From Nocardia salmonicida NBRC 13393 (GTDB taxonomy: Bacteria; Actinomycetota; Actinomycetes; Mycobacteriales; Mycobacteriaceae): DNA of 64,000 bases. The position numbers were made by a program, and so were the translations under genes. The DNA is taken from the NCBI RefSeq assembly GCF_001613085.1, contig NZ_BDBR01000004.1, positions 124,001-188,000 of the forward strand, read 5' to 3'. Positions 44,737 to 53,534 of the stretch are shown here, piece by piece. Each line of letters begins with the position of its first letter. Position 1 is the stretch's first letter. The notes below the pieces were generated by a model. That model ran no database searches and was not told where the DNA came from. It saw only the letters and a program-made list of their open reading frames with translations.

Positions 44737-46101
44737 GTGACAACGACACAGGCCGGTGGTGAACGGCGAGTAGTGGCGAACGTGCTGCGCGGCTCGATCG
44801 GCAATCTCGTCGAATGGTACGACTGGTACGTCTATGCCGCGTTCAGCGTGTACTTCGCGAAGGCGTTCTTCCCTGACGGCGACCCCACGGCGCAACTGCT
44901 GTCGACCGCGGCGGTGTTCGCGGTCGGGTTCATCATGCGCCCGATCGGCGGTTGGGCGCTCGGGCGCTACGCCGACCGGTTCGGCCGCCGCGCCGCCCTC
45001 ACGCTCTCGGTGACGGTGATGGCCGCGGGTTCGCTGATGATCGCGGTGACACCCGGATTCCAGACCATCGGCATCGCGGCGCCGGTGTTGCTGCTCATGG
45101 CCCGGCTGCTACAGGGACTGTCCGTGGGTGGCGAATACGCCACCAGCGCGACGTATCTGTCCGAGGTCGCGTCGCCGGGTCGACGTGGTTTCTACTCGAG
45201 CTTCCAGTACGTGACGCTGGTCGCGGGCCAGCTCGTCGCGCTCGGGGTGCAGATCGTGCTGCAGCAGGTGCTCTCGTCCGAGCAGATGTACAGCTGGGGT
45301 TGGCGCATTCCGTTCCTGATCGGCTCCGGTGGCGCGATCGTGGTGATGCTGCTGCGGCGCGGCATGGACGAATCGGACTCGTTCAAGGCCATGGAGAACA
45401 CGAGCACGACCGGCGAGGCGACCGCGAGCAGCTCCCGCGGTTCGCTGCGGGTGCTGCTGCAATACCCCAGGGAATGTCTGCTGGTGGTGGGCCTGACCAT
45501 GGGCGGAACCGTGGCCTTCTACACCTACACGACCTACATGCAGAAGTTCATGATCAATACCGCGGGCATCTCCAAGGACACCGTGGCCTGGATCAACTTC
45601 GTCGCGCTGCTGGTGTTCGTAGTGCTCCAGCCGATCGCGGGAGGTCTGTCGGACCGGATCGGGCGCCGCAAACTGCTTATCTTCTTCGGTGTCGCGGGCA
45701 CGCTGCTGACGGTGCCGATCATGACTGCCCTCGCGCATACCTCCAACGCGCTCGCGGCCTTCGGCCTGATGATGGTCGCGCTGGTGATCGTCACCGGCTA
45801 CACCTCGATCAACTCGATCGTGAAAGCCGAGCTGTTTCCCACCAAGATCCGTGCGCTCGGTGTGGGCCTGCCGTACGCGCTGACCGTCGCCGTGTTCGGT
45901 GGTACCGCCGAGATGATCGCCCTCGCTCTGAAGAAGGCCGACCTCGAGTCCCTGTACTTCTTCTACGTCGCCGGATGTATCGCCGTCTCGCTGGTCACCT
46001 ACTACTTCATGCGGGAGACGTCGGCCGAGTCGACCATCGATGCCGAAGCCGTCGTCGATGCGGTCGAGCCGGAGCCGACGATGGCCACCGTGCGTGGCTG
46101 A
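44737..46101 (+). CDS. MFS transporter, metabolite:H+ symporter (MHS) family
   Basis: 454 residues, 12 hydrophobic helices. MHS features: GNLVEWYDWYVYAAF in helix 1, GRYADRFGRRAAL (motif A), the LLQGLSVGGEYATSATYLSE block and PTKIRALGVGLPYAL near helix 11. Family members (KgtP, ShiA, ProP, CitA) import carboxylates, shikimate or osmolytes with protons. GTG with GAGGAGG just upstream. It is followed after 46 bp by the two-component genes and TAXI protein, suggesting a dicarboxylate or tricarboxylate. Confidence 0.92.
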   Translation: MTTTQAGGERRVVANVLRGSIGNLVEWYDWYVYAAFSVYFAKAFFPDGDPTAQLLSTAAVFAVGFIMRPIGGWALGRYADRFGRRAALTLSVTVMAAGSLMIAVTPGFQTIGIAAPVLLLMARLLQGLSVGGEYATSATYLSEVASPGRRGFYSSFQYVTLVAGQLVALGVQIVLQQVLSSEQMYSWGWRIPFLIGSGGAIVVMLLRRGMDESDSFKAMENTSTTGEATASSSRGSLRVLLQYPRECLLVVGLTMGGTVAFYTYTTYMQKFMINTAGISKDTVAWINFVALLVFVVLQPIAGGLSDRIGRRKLLIFFGVAGTLLTVPIMTALAHTSNALAAFGLMMVALVIVTGYTSINSIVKAELFPTKIRALGVGLPYALTVAVFGGTAEMIALALKKADLESLYFFYVAGCIAVSLVTYYFMRETSAESTIDAEAVVDAVEPEPTMATVRG

Positions 46102-46147
46102 CCCTCCGGAGCACGCGCCGGTCCTCGGGCTATGGGAGGATCGGCGC

Positions 46148-46807
46148 GTGCGGCTGGCGGTGGTCGAGGACGACGACGGAGTGGGCGACGCCCTGGTAGA
46201 GGCGCTCACCGCGCGCGGCTACCGAGCCGAGCGCTTCCGCCGTGGGGCCGACTTGCTCATCGCCCACCGCGACTTCGACGCCGTGCTGCTCGACCTCGGC
46301 CTGCCCGATGCCGACGGGCTGCAGATCCTGCGACAGCTGCGCGAGATCAGCACCATCCCGGTGCTGATCCTGACCGCCCGCAGTGACGAACGCTCCATCG
46401 TGCGAGGCCTGCGTGGCGGAGCCGACGACTATGTGGTGAAGCCACCACGAATCGCCGAGCTGATGGCACGGCTGGAGACCGTGCTACGACGCTCGGCGGC
46501 CGCCGCCGAGCAGGCGAGGACCGAAGTCGTCACCGGTGATGTCCGGGTGGATCTGCGCGCCCGGTCCGTCGAGGTGGCAGGCAGCCCGATCTCGCTCACC
46601 CAGAAGGAATTCGAGCTCGTCGAGGTGCTGGTGGAACGGCCCGGCGCCGCCGTGAGCAGGCAACAGCTCATGGACCGCATCTGGGGCGACGCGTTCGTGG
46701 CGGTCTCCCGATCGCTCGATGTCCACATGACCGGGCTGCGCGCCAAACTGAACCGGCCCGGACTCATCACCACCATCCGCGGCTACGGATATCGGTGGGG
46801 CGCGTGA
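46148..46807 (+). CDS. OmpR-family response regulator
   Basis: 219 residues, GTG start after GGGAGG. Receiver domain with acidic pocket VVEDDD, phosphoacceptor Asp49 in VLLDLGLPD and Lys98 in DDYVVKPP (a second Pro instead of the usual Phe/Tyr). The OmpR winged helix spans about 125-218, ending in TTIRGYGYRWGA. It lies 16 bp before its cognate kinase gene. The likely target is the upstream transporter gene, in the manner of TctD or DctR. Confidence 0.93.
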   Translation: MRLAVVEDDDGVGDALVEALTARGYRAERFRRGADLLIAHRDFDAVLLDLGLPDADGLQILRQLREISTIPVLILTARSDERSIVRGLRGGADDYVVKPPRIAELMARLETVLRRSAAAAEQARTEVVTGDVRVDLRARSVEVAGSPISLTQKEFELVEVLVERPGAAVSRQQLMDRIWGDAFVAVSRSLDVHMTGLRAKLNRPGLITTIRGYGYRWGA

Positions 46808-46823
46808 GGGTCGGAGCACGGGC

Positions 46824-48308
46824 ATGCGCCGCAGACTGCTGACAGCGCTCACCATTTTCGCGGCACTCGCGGTGCTGGCCTTCGCGGTTCCGTTGTCGCT
46901 GACCGCCGCCACCAGCCGTACGCAGCAGTTCGTGCTCGGCCGTTCCGGTGACGCCGACCGCTTCGCGACCCTCGCCGACGCGGCCGGGTCGGCGAGCGGC
47001 GTGCGGGCACTGGCCGACGAGGTCGGCCGCTATCACGAGCTGTACGGGGAGAACGTCCTGGTCGTCGATGCTCGCGGGGCGCCGATCGTCAATGCCGGGG
47101 TCGAGGTGAGCGATCCGCGGATCAGGGCCGCGGTGGCCGCGGCTCGCCGCAACCAGCGCCCGCAGCAGGTGGATCGGCTGACGCCGTGGAGCGCACCGAT
47201 CATGCTCATCGCGCGTCCTGTGGGCACCGGCGTGCAGGTGAACGGCGCGGTCGTGATCGAGGCGTCGACCACGGCGGCACGCTCGGCGATCGCTAGGACG
47301 TGGGCGGTGATCGTGCTGGGCGCGCTCGGTGCGATGGTCGTCTTCGTGCTGTTGGCGCTGGTCCTCAGCCGATGGGTGCTGCGCCCACTGGCCGCGATGT
47401 CGGGCGCGGTCGCCGAACTCACCGCGACACTGCCGAAGCCACGGGGTCGCACCCCGGCGGCGATCACCCGAAAATACGGCGGGCCGCCCGAAATCCGAGC
47501 CCTCGCCGAATCCGTCGACGCCATGGCCACCGCTGTAGCCGATTCCACCGACGCGCAACACCAACTAGTCGCCGATACCGCGCACGCCATGCGCAATCCC
47601 CTCGCCGCCTTGATGATTCGACTCGATTCGCTGGAATCGGCCGTCTCCGAGAGCGCATCGGCGACCTTCCGCGGTGCGAGCGCGGAAGTGGAGCGGCTGA
47701 CCGCTCTCCTCGACGATCTGCTCGAGCTGGCCGTGGCACAAGCACCCGCATCCTTCGGTGCCGCGGCATCCGCCGAGGAACACTGTGACCCGACACAGGT
47801 CGCGGCCGACCGGATCGATGCCTGGGCATCGGCATTCGACGAGGCAGGAGTACAGCTGACCACAGCACCCGCCGACCACACACCGCGGTCCGGCGAGGAC
47901 GGCTCGGCGACGCGTATTCGTACTCCCCCGCCCGGCGAAGGTGCGGTTTCCGGCCCTCGCGCCCAGGCCGCGATCAGCTCGGCGGCGCTCGCCCAGATTC
48001 TCGATGTGGCGCTGAGCAATTCGTGCCGGTATGCGGGATCCGGCGCATGCACGGTGGTCGGTGTGACGGTCGAGCCGAGATGGGTGACGATCCGCGTCGC
48101 CGATGACGGGACAGGCGTCCCACCGGATGAACTCGACAAACTCACCGCCCGGTTCTTCCGCGGGTCGACTGCGGCCTCCGGCGGCACAGGGCTGGGACTG
48201 TCGATCGCGCAGGCATTGGCCAAGGCATGGGGTGCGACATTGGCGGTCGAGGCAATACCGCCGCACGGCCTCGCGGTGGCGGTCCGGGTGCCCACGGTGT
48301 CACGATGA
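46824..48308 (+). CDS. Sensor histidine kinase with extracellular sensing domain
   Basis: 494 residues. A membrane helix at 7-28, an extracellular domain of about 125 residues (30-155), a second helix at 160-182, then HAMP. The HisKA phosphoacceptor is His254 in TAHAMRNPL. An insertion of about 45 Pro/Ser-rich residues precedes the ATPase part, with N box SNSCRYAG and G boxes DDGTG and GGTGLGLSIAQ. It pairs with the regulator upstream. The neighbouring TAXI lipoprotein could present ligand to the extracellular domain. Confidence 0.92.
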   Translation: MRRRLLTALTIFAALAVLAFAVPLSLTAATSRTQQFVLGRSGDADRFATLADAAGSASGVRALADEVGRYHELYGENVLVVDARGAPIVNAGVEVSDPRIRAAVAAARRNQRPQQVDRLTPWSAPIMLIARPVGTGVQVNGAVVIEASTTAARSAIARTWAVIVLGALGAMVVFVLLALVLSRWVLRPLAAMSGAVAELTATLPKPRGRTPAAITRKYGGPPEIRALAESVDAMATAVADSTDAQHQLVADTAHAMRNPLAALMIRLDSLESAVSESASATFRGASAEVERLTALLDDLLELAVAQAPASFGAAASAEEHCDPTQVAADRIDAWASAFDEAGVQLTTAPADHTPRSGEDGSATRIRTPPPGEGAVSGPRAQAAISSAALAQILDVALSNSCRYAGSGACTVVGVTVEPRWVTIRVADDGTGVPPDELDKLTARFFRGSTAASGGTGLGLSIAQALAKAWGATLAVEAIPPHGLAVAVRVPTVSR

Positions 48309-48322
48309 GGGGCGGTGCGCCG

Positions 48323-49231
48323 ATGTCGCGTCGCCGGATGCTGACCTTCGCCGCGCTCGTGTCGGCGGGCGTATTCGGATGTGGCACGAACGGCTCGGCG
48401 ACAGTGCGGCTGGCCTCGGGCGAGGACGGCGGCTTCTACTACGCCTTCGGTCGACTCCTGTCCGCGGCGGCCGCGCGCGAAACCGACACCCTGCGCATCG
48501 AAACGGTGGAAACCGCGGGCTCGCAACAGAATCTGCGGATGGTCGCCGACGGTGATGTCGAAACCGCATTGGCGCTGGCGGATTCGGCGAGCGACTTCGG
48601 GGGTCGAGTCGTGGCGCTCGGCCGTGTGTACGAGAACTACCTACAGCTGGCGGTCCGCACCGAGAGCCCGGTCGACGAGGTCGCCGACTTGCGTGGACGC
48701 CGCGTCAATCTCGGCGCCGCGGGCTCGGGAGCCGCGGTCACCGGTCGGCGGCTGCTGGCGACAGCCGGTCTCGATCCCGCCGTCGATGTCGTGGTCGAGC
48801 ACCGTCCCCTGCGCGAGGCCGCGCAGGCGCTGACGGACGGCACCATCGATGCGTTGCTGTGGGCCGGTGGCGTGCCGACCGCCGCACTCACCGTGCCAGA
48901 CCCGATGCGACTGATCGACCTGGGCGCCCTCGCCGCACCGATGCGAGAACAATACGGACCCGTCTACGACCGGGTCGCCGTCCCCGCCGACGCCTATCCC
49001 GCGGGCCCGGCGATCCACACCATCGGCGTGGCCAACCTGCTCCTCGCCGCCGCGACTCTGCCCGACGACACAGCGGCCGCCATCGTCGAACTGCTGGTCC
49101 GGCACGCGGACACCCTCGTCCCCGACGAGGCCGCGGGCACCCAGTTCCTCGACGGTCGATCCCTGATCGGCACCGGAACCGTCCCGCTACATCCGGGCGC
49201 GGTCGAGGTCTACCGGCGCTGGCACGGTTGA
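48323..49231 (+). CDS. TAXI-family solute-binding lipoprotein
   Basis: 302 residues from ATG 48323, which has GAGGGG upstream; an ATG at 48305 overlapping the kinase stop is the alternative. Lipoprotein signal MSRRRMLTFAALVSAGVFGC with lipidated Cys20. The mature protein shows TAXI features (TRAP-associated extracytoplasmic immunogenic): ASGEDGGFYYAFGR and TVETAGSQQNLRMVADGDVE, DLRGRRVNLGAAGSG and TDGTIDALLWAGG. TAXI proteins usually deliver carboxylates or glutamate to TRAP permeases, but no TRAP gene is present, so it probably serves the adjoining kinase as a sensor subunit. Confidence 0.87.
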   Translation: MSRRRMLTFAALVSAGVFGCGTNGSATVRLASGEDGGFYYAFGRLLSAAAARETDTLRIETVETAGSQQNLRMVADGDVETALALADSASDFGGRVVALGRVYENYLQLAVRTESPVDEVADLRGRRVNLGAAGSGAAVTGRRLLATAGLDPAVDVVVEHRPLREAAQALTDGTIDALLWAGGVPTAALTVPDPMRLIDLGALAAPMREQYGPVYDRVAVPADAYPAGPAIHTIGVANLLLAAATLPDDTAAAIVELLVRHADTLVPDEAAGTQFLDGRSLIGTGTVPLHPGAVEVYRRWHG

Positions 49232-49276
49232 ACGCGCCAGCGACCCAGATCAGCAGCGTCCTCGTTCATACCTGTA

Positions 49277-50980
49277 TCAGGAAGCCCCGGTGGCGAATTC
49301 GGCGAGACGAGTGGAGACCACTTCGGGGCGGCCGTCGTTCTGATGAGCCGCGGCGGTGAGGACGTCGATGTGGTTGTAGCCCGGGAGGTGGATCACTTCG
49401 TCGCGGGGGCTTCCCGAGTCGGCGACCGGGATACCGCCGCTGCTGCGGAAAGTCAGGATGGGGTTGCGGTCCACGCCGTCGAGGTGGATGCGATGACCGG
49501 CGAACGACGGTGCAGTCGTCTGTTGGAGGTCGAGGCTGAGACGGGTCGGGAAATACCATTCGGTGAAGTCGAGGGGCGGTTCGCAGAGACTGCGGGCCAG
49601 TTCACCGATGGCGGTCACTTCGCTGGTCGGGGATGTGTAGGGGGCGGTCAGTTCCGCTGTGTCGTCGTAATCCGCCCAGCGGTAGAGGGTGTCGGGGTGG
49701 TAGACGGTCGGCGAGACCTTCGGTGCGTCGCCGAACATGCCCATCGCCAGTGGACTCAGCGCGATCGAGTCCGGGAGCGGAAAGGATTTGCGGCCGATCG
49801 GGCCGCCGGTGGGGAAACCCACACTCGCTTGGAGGAATCCGAGTGGTTGGGAATTGTCGTCGAGGATCGCCCCGAGCACGGCTTCGTTGGTGGCGTTCAG
49901 GTCACGCACATCCGGTTGTCCGGTGGCGAACATGGCGGCGTCCTGGGAGAGCAGGGTTCGCAGGGTCGCGGCGATGTTGGGATTGTCTGGTAGTCGTCGG
50001 ACGAGGTCGTTGACGCCATCGGGACTCAGTCGGGCCGCGAGGCCCGCCAGGGCGAGGAGGTTGGTGGTTTCGGGGTTGATCACCGCGGGCAGGCGTAAGA
50101 CCGGCAGCGCGGTATCGAGTTGCAGCGAAACGGCTTCCACCACTCCGGCGATCGGTGCGGGAAGCTCGGGGACCTGAAGGCCACGCAGGCTCAGTCCGGC
50201 TTGAATGGTGGTGTCGAGCGCGAAATAGCCGGAGCACTGGTTGTATCCGGCGTCCTCGGTGGTTGCCGGATTCCCGTCGAAGTCCCACTCCGCGAAATAG
50301 CCGGTGACGAAGCCGCCCAGCGAATGCCCGCCGCACAGTACCTTTCGCTGGCGCACCGCTTGGTCGGGGAATTCGATCCGCAGCACGTCGTATTCGTCGC
50401 GCAGGGTTTGCGCGAGTCCCTGCTCGCGCAACCACGCTGTTTCCGCGCCTTCGGCGTACCCGCTGAACCGGCGACCGTCGGCCTCGGCGCCGCCGAAATA
50501 GTAGTCCGCCGCGGTATCGAACGATCCGGTTTGTAAGGCCGCGGCGACCCCGGTGTGGTCCTCCAAGCAGTTCGACCGCCGATCCAGTGCCCAGAATTCG
50601 ATATATCGTCCCGAGTCGGCGGCCCGCGCGACGGTATTGCGCGCCACGCTGTCGAAGGCGCCCGCACCCTCGAAGACGCCGGGTTGCGCGACCAGGACAC
50701 GCTCGGCGTCGGCTGAGGCCCGCGGTCCGTCGACCGCTCGCCACCGCAGATACGACAGGGTGTCGCACGCCTGCGGATGCGGCAGGCTGCCCGGCGGCAA
50801 CGGCACCGCGAGAGTGACTTTCGATGCGACGACCGACGTCACCGGCGACGAAGTCGAGTACACCGTTTCCGTGCGGCCGGGCACCTCACCACTCGCGACC
50901 GGTGTCGCGGCAGACACCCCGATCGCGGCCATCGCCACTGCTGTCACCAATGCCGAGACGCTGTTTCGCCGAAGTCGCAT
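49277..50980 (-). CDS. Large secreted alpha/beta hydrolase (unassigned)
   Basis: 567 residues with a Sec signal (SALVTAVAMAAIGVSAATPVASG, cleavage near 31). The mature protein has LCGGHSLGGF with probable nucleophile Ser220 and a late His in HLPGYNHIDVLTAA, so a hydrolase triad is complete. Length and the QPGVFEGAGAFDSVARN segment near residue 100 resemble a family of unassigned actinobacterial secreted lipase/esterase-like proteins with a large lid insertion. Cys72, Cys138, Cys216, Cys253 and a late Cys can make disulfides. Convergent with the TAXI gene. Confidence 0.8.
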   Translation of the reverse strand: MRLRRNSVSALVTAVAMAAIGVSAATPVASGEVPGRTETVYSTSSPVTSVVASKVTLAVPLPPGSLPHPQACDTLSYLRWRAVDGPRASADAERVLVAQPGVFEGAGAFDSVARNTVARAADSGRYIEFWALDRRSNCLEDHTGVAAALQTGSFDTAADYYFGGAEADGRRFSGYAEGAETAWLREQGLAQTLRDEYDVLRIEFPDQAVRQRKVLCGGHSLGGFVTGYFAEWDFDGNPATTEDAGYNQCSGYFALDTTIQAGLSLRGLQVPELPAPIAGVVEAVSLQLDTALPVLRLPAVINPETTNLLALAGLAARLSPDGVNDLVRRLPDNPNIAATLRTLLSQDAAMFATGQPDVRDLNATNEAVLGAILDDNSQPLGFLQASVGFPTGGPIGRKSFPLPDSIALSPLAMGMFGDAPKVSPTVYHPDTLYRWADYDDTAELTAPYTSPTSEVTAIGELARSLCEPPLDFTEWYFPTRLSLDLQQTTAPSFAGHRIHLDGVDRNPILTFRSSGGIPVADSGSPRDEVIHLPGYNHIDVLTAAAHQNDGRPEVVSTRLAEFATGAS

Positions 50981-51157
50981 ACGAACATTCCTTCATTCAC
51001 GGTCATCGATATCGAACCCTGTCCCACTGTGGGGTAACAGGAATAGGCCCGCGCCTGTTTTCGATCACAACGGCGAGCCGAACGAAGCGCAGCGGCATCA
51101 CAACGAACACCCGGGTCCGGGCCCACTTATCCGGTCGCAGAATGGCATGACATGCGT

Positions 51158-51946
51158 TCATCGAGTGAAGGGTCCGGAGCCACGACGTTTCAGCGTCAGA
51201 GAGAGTTCGTGAGCGTGGCGGAGCAACAGCGTACCCAGCACCTCGTGACGCTCGGCGCGGAAACGGCTCTCGACCCCGTTCAGGCTCAAGGCCCACCGCG
51301 GCTCGTCGCGGCGGTCGAACACCGCCGCTGCCATTCCCCAGCTTCCCTCGACCAGCAGACCCGGATTCACGCACCAGCCTGTTTGTCGGGTCGCGTCCAT
51401 ACGCGGCACGAGCTCGTCACGGGTATGACTCGCACCCCACTGCGCACTCAGATCGGTGCGGCCGAGATAGTCCTCGATATCGCGGTCGGGTAGGTGGGCG
51501 AGGATCGCCAGGCCTGCCGAGGCGACACCGAGCGGAAAGCGGATGCCGACGTGCAGCACGTGCGAGCGCAGCGGAAAGCTGCCTTCCTCGCCCGCCAGGC
51601 ACACCGTCTCGTCGCCGCGCCGGGCGGACAGGAACACACTCTCCCCGGTCTCACGGGCGAGCTCACGCAGCACGGGACGCGCCACATCGGTGATGTCGTA
51701 GCGCTCGGCGGCGAGCGAACCCATGAGGAACAGTTCCGGTCCGAGAAACCACAGACCCGAGCCCGCGTCGCGGTCGAGAAAGCCCTCCTCGGCCAGCGAC
51801 GAGAGCAACCGATGCGCGGTAGGCCGCGCGAGATCGGCCCGACGTGCCAGATCACTGGTCGACGCTCCCACATCGCCACCGGCGGCAACCGCACGCAGCA
51901 GCGACGCCGCGCGCCCGAGCACAGATGGATTCGGCTCTCCACTCAC
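51158..51946 (-). CDS. IclR-family transcriptional regulator
   Basis: 262 residues, GTG start. N-terminal winged helix (SVLGRAASLLRAVA ... ARPTAHRLLSSLAEEGFLDRD), then the IclR effector domain with AERYDITDVARPVLRELARETGESVFLS and SHVLHVGIRFPLGVASAGLAILA. It is divergent from the CoA-transferase genes at 52120, which it most likely regulates, as PcaR and related IclR proteins regulate 3-oxoadipate or acetoacetate CoA-transferase genes. Confidence 0.92.
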   Translation of the reverse strand: MSGEPNPSVLGRAASLLRAVAAGGDVGASTSDLARRADLARPTAHRLLSSLAEEGFLDRDAGSGLWFLGPELFLMGSLAAERYDITDVARPVLRELARETGESVFLSARRGDETVCLAGEEGSFPLRSHVLHVGIRFPLGVASAGLAILAHLPDRDIEDYLGRTDLSAQWGASHTRDELVPRMDATRQTGWCVNPGLLVEGSWGMAAAVFDRRDEPRWALSLNGVESRFRAERHEVLGTLLLRHAHELSLTLKRRGSGPFTR

Positions 51947-51959
51947 GCCCGCATCCTAC

Positions 51960-51998
51960 GTCCACTCAATGGACGACATGACCCCAACCTGTCCACTC
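51960..51998. promoter_or_regulatory. GTCCACTC repeats in the iclR-scoA intergenic region
   Basis: GTCCACTCAATGGAC (51960-51974) is an inverted repeat GTCCA-5-TGGAC, and GTCCACTC recurs at 51991-51998. The repeats start 14 bp from the IclR start and lie about 120 bp before the CoA-transferase gene, suitable for autoregulation and control of the divergent promoter. Confidence 0.4.
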
Positions 51999-52119
51999 GC
52001 CGAGCAATTTCGGCTCCCATGGATTTCTATCTTGCCAGTTCGAGCCGCTGGAGTGTTCTGTGAGCACGACACAAACATGCGTCCAAGGAATGAACGGTCA
52101 GACGAAAGGCACCTCAGGA

Positions 52120-52881
52120 ATGAACTCGAAAGTGGTGGATACGGCAGTCGCCGCCGTCGCCGATATCGGCTCGGGGGCGACGTTGGCAGTCGGCGGGTTC
52201 GGGTTGTGCGGTGTCCCGGACGCGCTGATCGCGGCGATCACCGAGAGCGGGGCCACCGACCTCGCGGTGTTCTCCAACAACTGCGGCGTCGACGACTACG
52301 GCCTGGGAATCTTGTTGTCGGCCGGACGGATCGGACGGGTGACCGCCTCCTATGTAGGTGAGAACAAAGAGTTCGCGCGCCAGTACCTCGGCGGCGAACT
52401 CGAAGTGGAACTGATCCCGCAAGGCACCCTCGCCGAGCGACTGCGGGCCGGCGGTGCGGGCATACCCGCCTTCTACACCCCGGCCGGGGTCGGGACCCCG
52501 ATCAGCGACGGCGGCCTCCCATGGCGCTACGCACCGGACGGGTCGGTGGCACTGGCCTCACCACCGAAGGAAGTCCGGCAGTTCGGACACCGCCGCTACG
52601 TCCTCGAAGAATGCATCGTCGCCGATTTCGCCCTCGTGCACGCCGCCGTCGGCGACACCGAGGGAAACCTGGTCTTCGAGAAGTCGGCCCTGAACTTCAA
52701 CCCCCTGGTCGCGATGGCCGGTCGGATCACCATCGCCCAGGTCGAGCGGCTCGTCCCCGCCGGTGAACTCGACCCGGCACACATTCATCTGCCGGGGGTG
52801 TTCGTCCAGCGCATCGTGCACACCGGCGCCCAGGACAAACGCATCGAGAAGCGGACCGTTCGACAGGAGACCACCCGATGA
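52120..52881 (+). CDS. scoA: 3-oxoacid CoA-transferase, subunit A
   Basis: 253 residues from ATG 52120; homologues begin at this [13 protein letters not shown] position. GTG 52060 and ATG 52090 are upstream alternatives. Coenzyme A transferase family I alpha subunit with [19 protein letters not shown], the CoA-binding [21 protein letters not shown] and [10 protein letters not shown]. It moves CoA from succinyl-CoA to a 3-oxoacid such as acetoacetate or 3-oxoadipate, allowing thiolytic cleavage. Overlaps subunit B by 4 bp. With no other pca gene nearby, acetoacetate is as likely as 3-oxoadipate. Confidence 0.92.
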   Translation: MNSKVVDTAVAAVADIGSGATLAVGGFGLCGVPDALIAAITESGATDLAVFSNNCGVDDYGLGILLSAGRIGRVTASYVGENKEFARQYLGGELEVELIPQGTLAERLRAGGAGIPAFYTPAGVGTPISDGGLPWRYAPDGSVALASPPKEVRQFGHRRYVLEECIVADFALVHAAVGDTEGNLVFEKSALNFNPLVAMAGRITIAQVERLVPAGELDPAHIHLPGVFVQRIVHTGAQDKRIEKRTVRQETTR

Positions 52882-53534
52882 GCTGGACACGCACAGAAAT
52901 GGCCGCCCGCGCGGCGCGGGAACTCTCGCCCGGGGAGTACGTCAACCTCGGCATCGGCCTGCCCACCCTGATCCCGAACCACCTGCCCGACGGCGTAGCG
53001 GTGGTGCTGCACAGCGAGAACGGCATCCTCGGCACCGGCCCCTACCCCAACGACGGCGACGTCGACCCTGATCTGATCAACGCGGGCAAAGAGACCGTGA
53101 CGGTCGAACCCGGTGCCTCGTTCTTCGACTCGGCGCTCTCGTTCGGCATGATCAGGGGCGGACACATCGACACCGCGGTCCTGGGCGGGATGCAGGTCTC
53201 GCGTCACGGTGATCTGGCGAACTGGATGGTGCCCGGCGCGATGGTCAAAGGCATGGGCGGCGCGATGGACCTCGTCCACGGCGCCCGCCGGGTGATCGTG
53301 CTCATGGAGCACACCACCCGCGACGGCGCACCCAAGATCGTCGATGCGTGCACCCTGCCGCTGACCGGCCAAGCTGTTGTGCAGCGGGTGATCACCGACC
53401 TCGCTGTCCTCGATATCGCCGACGGCCAGGTGATCCTGCGCGAGACCGCGCCCGGTGTGAGCGTCGAGCAGGTGTGCCGCGCCACCGGAACGCCACTGAC
53501 CATCGGTACCCAGCCGCTCACGCCACAATTCTGA
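52878..53534 (+). CDS. scoB: 3-oxoacid CoA-transferase, subunit B
   Basis: 218 residues. The catalytic glutamate that forms the CoA thioester is Glu47 in [13 protein letters not shown]. Further family blocks are [32 protein letters not shown] and [18 protein letters not shown]. It forms the active enzyme with subunit A, whose stop it overlaps. Its last 17 bases overlap the convergent E2 gene. Confidence 0.93.
   Translation: MSWTRTEMAARAARELSPGEYVNLGIGLPTLIPNHLPDGVAVVLHSENGILGTGPYPNDGDVDPDLINAGKETVTVEPGASFFDSALSFGMIRGGHIDTAVLGGMQVSRHGDLANWMVPGAMVKGMGGAMDLVHGARRVIVLMEHTTRDGAPKIVDACTLPLTGQAVVQRVITDLAVLDIADGQVILRETAPGVSVEQVCRATGTPLTIGTQPLTPQF

Noticed and set aside
51158..53534. Calling the CoA-transferase genes pcaI/pcaJ
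   Set aside because: No other 3-oxoadipate pathway gene is in the window; acetoacetate-type transferase is equally possible, so the broader scoA/scoB name was used.
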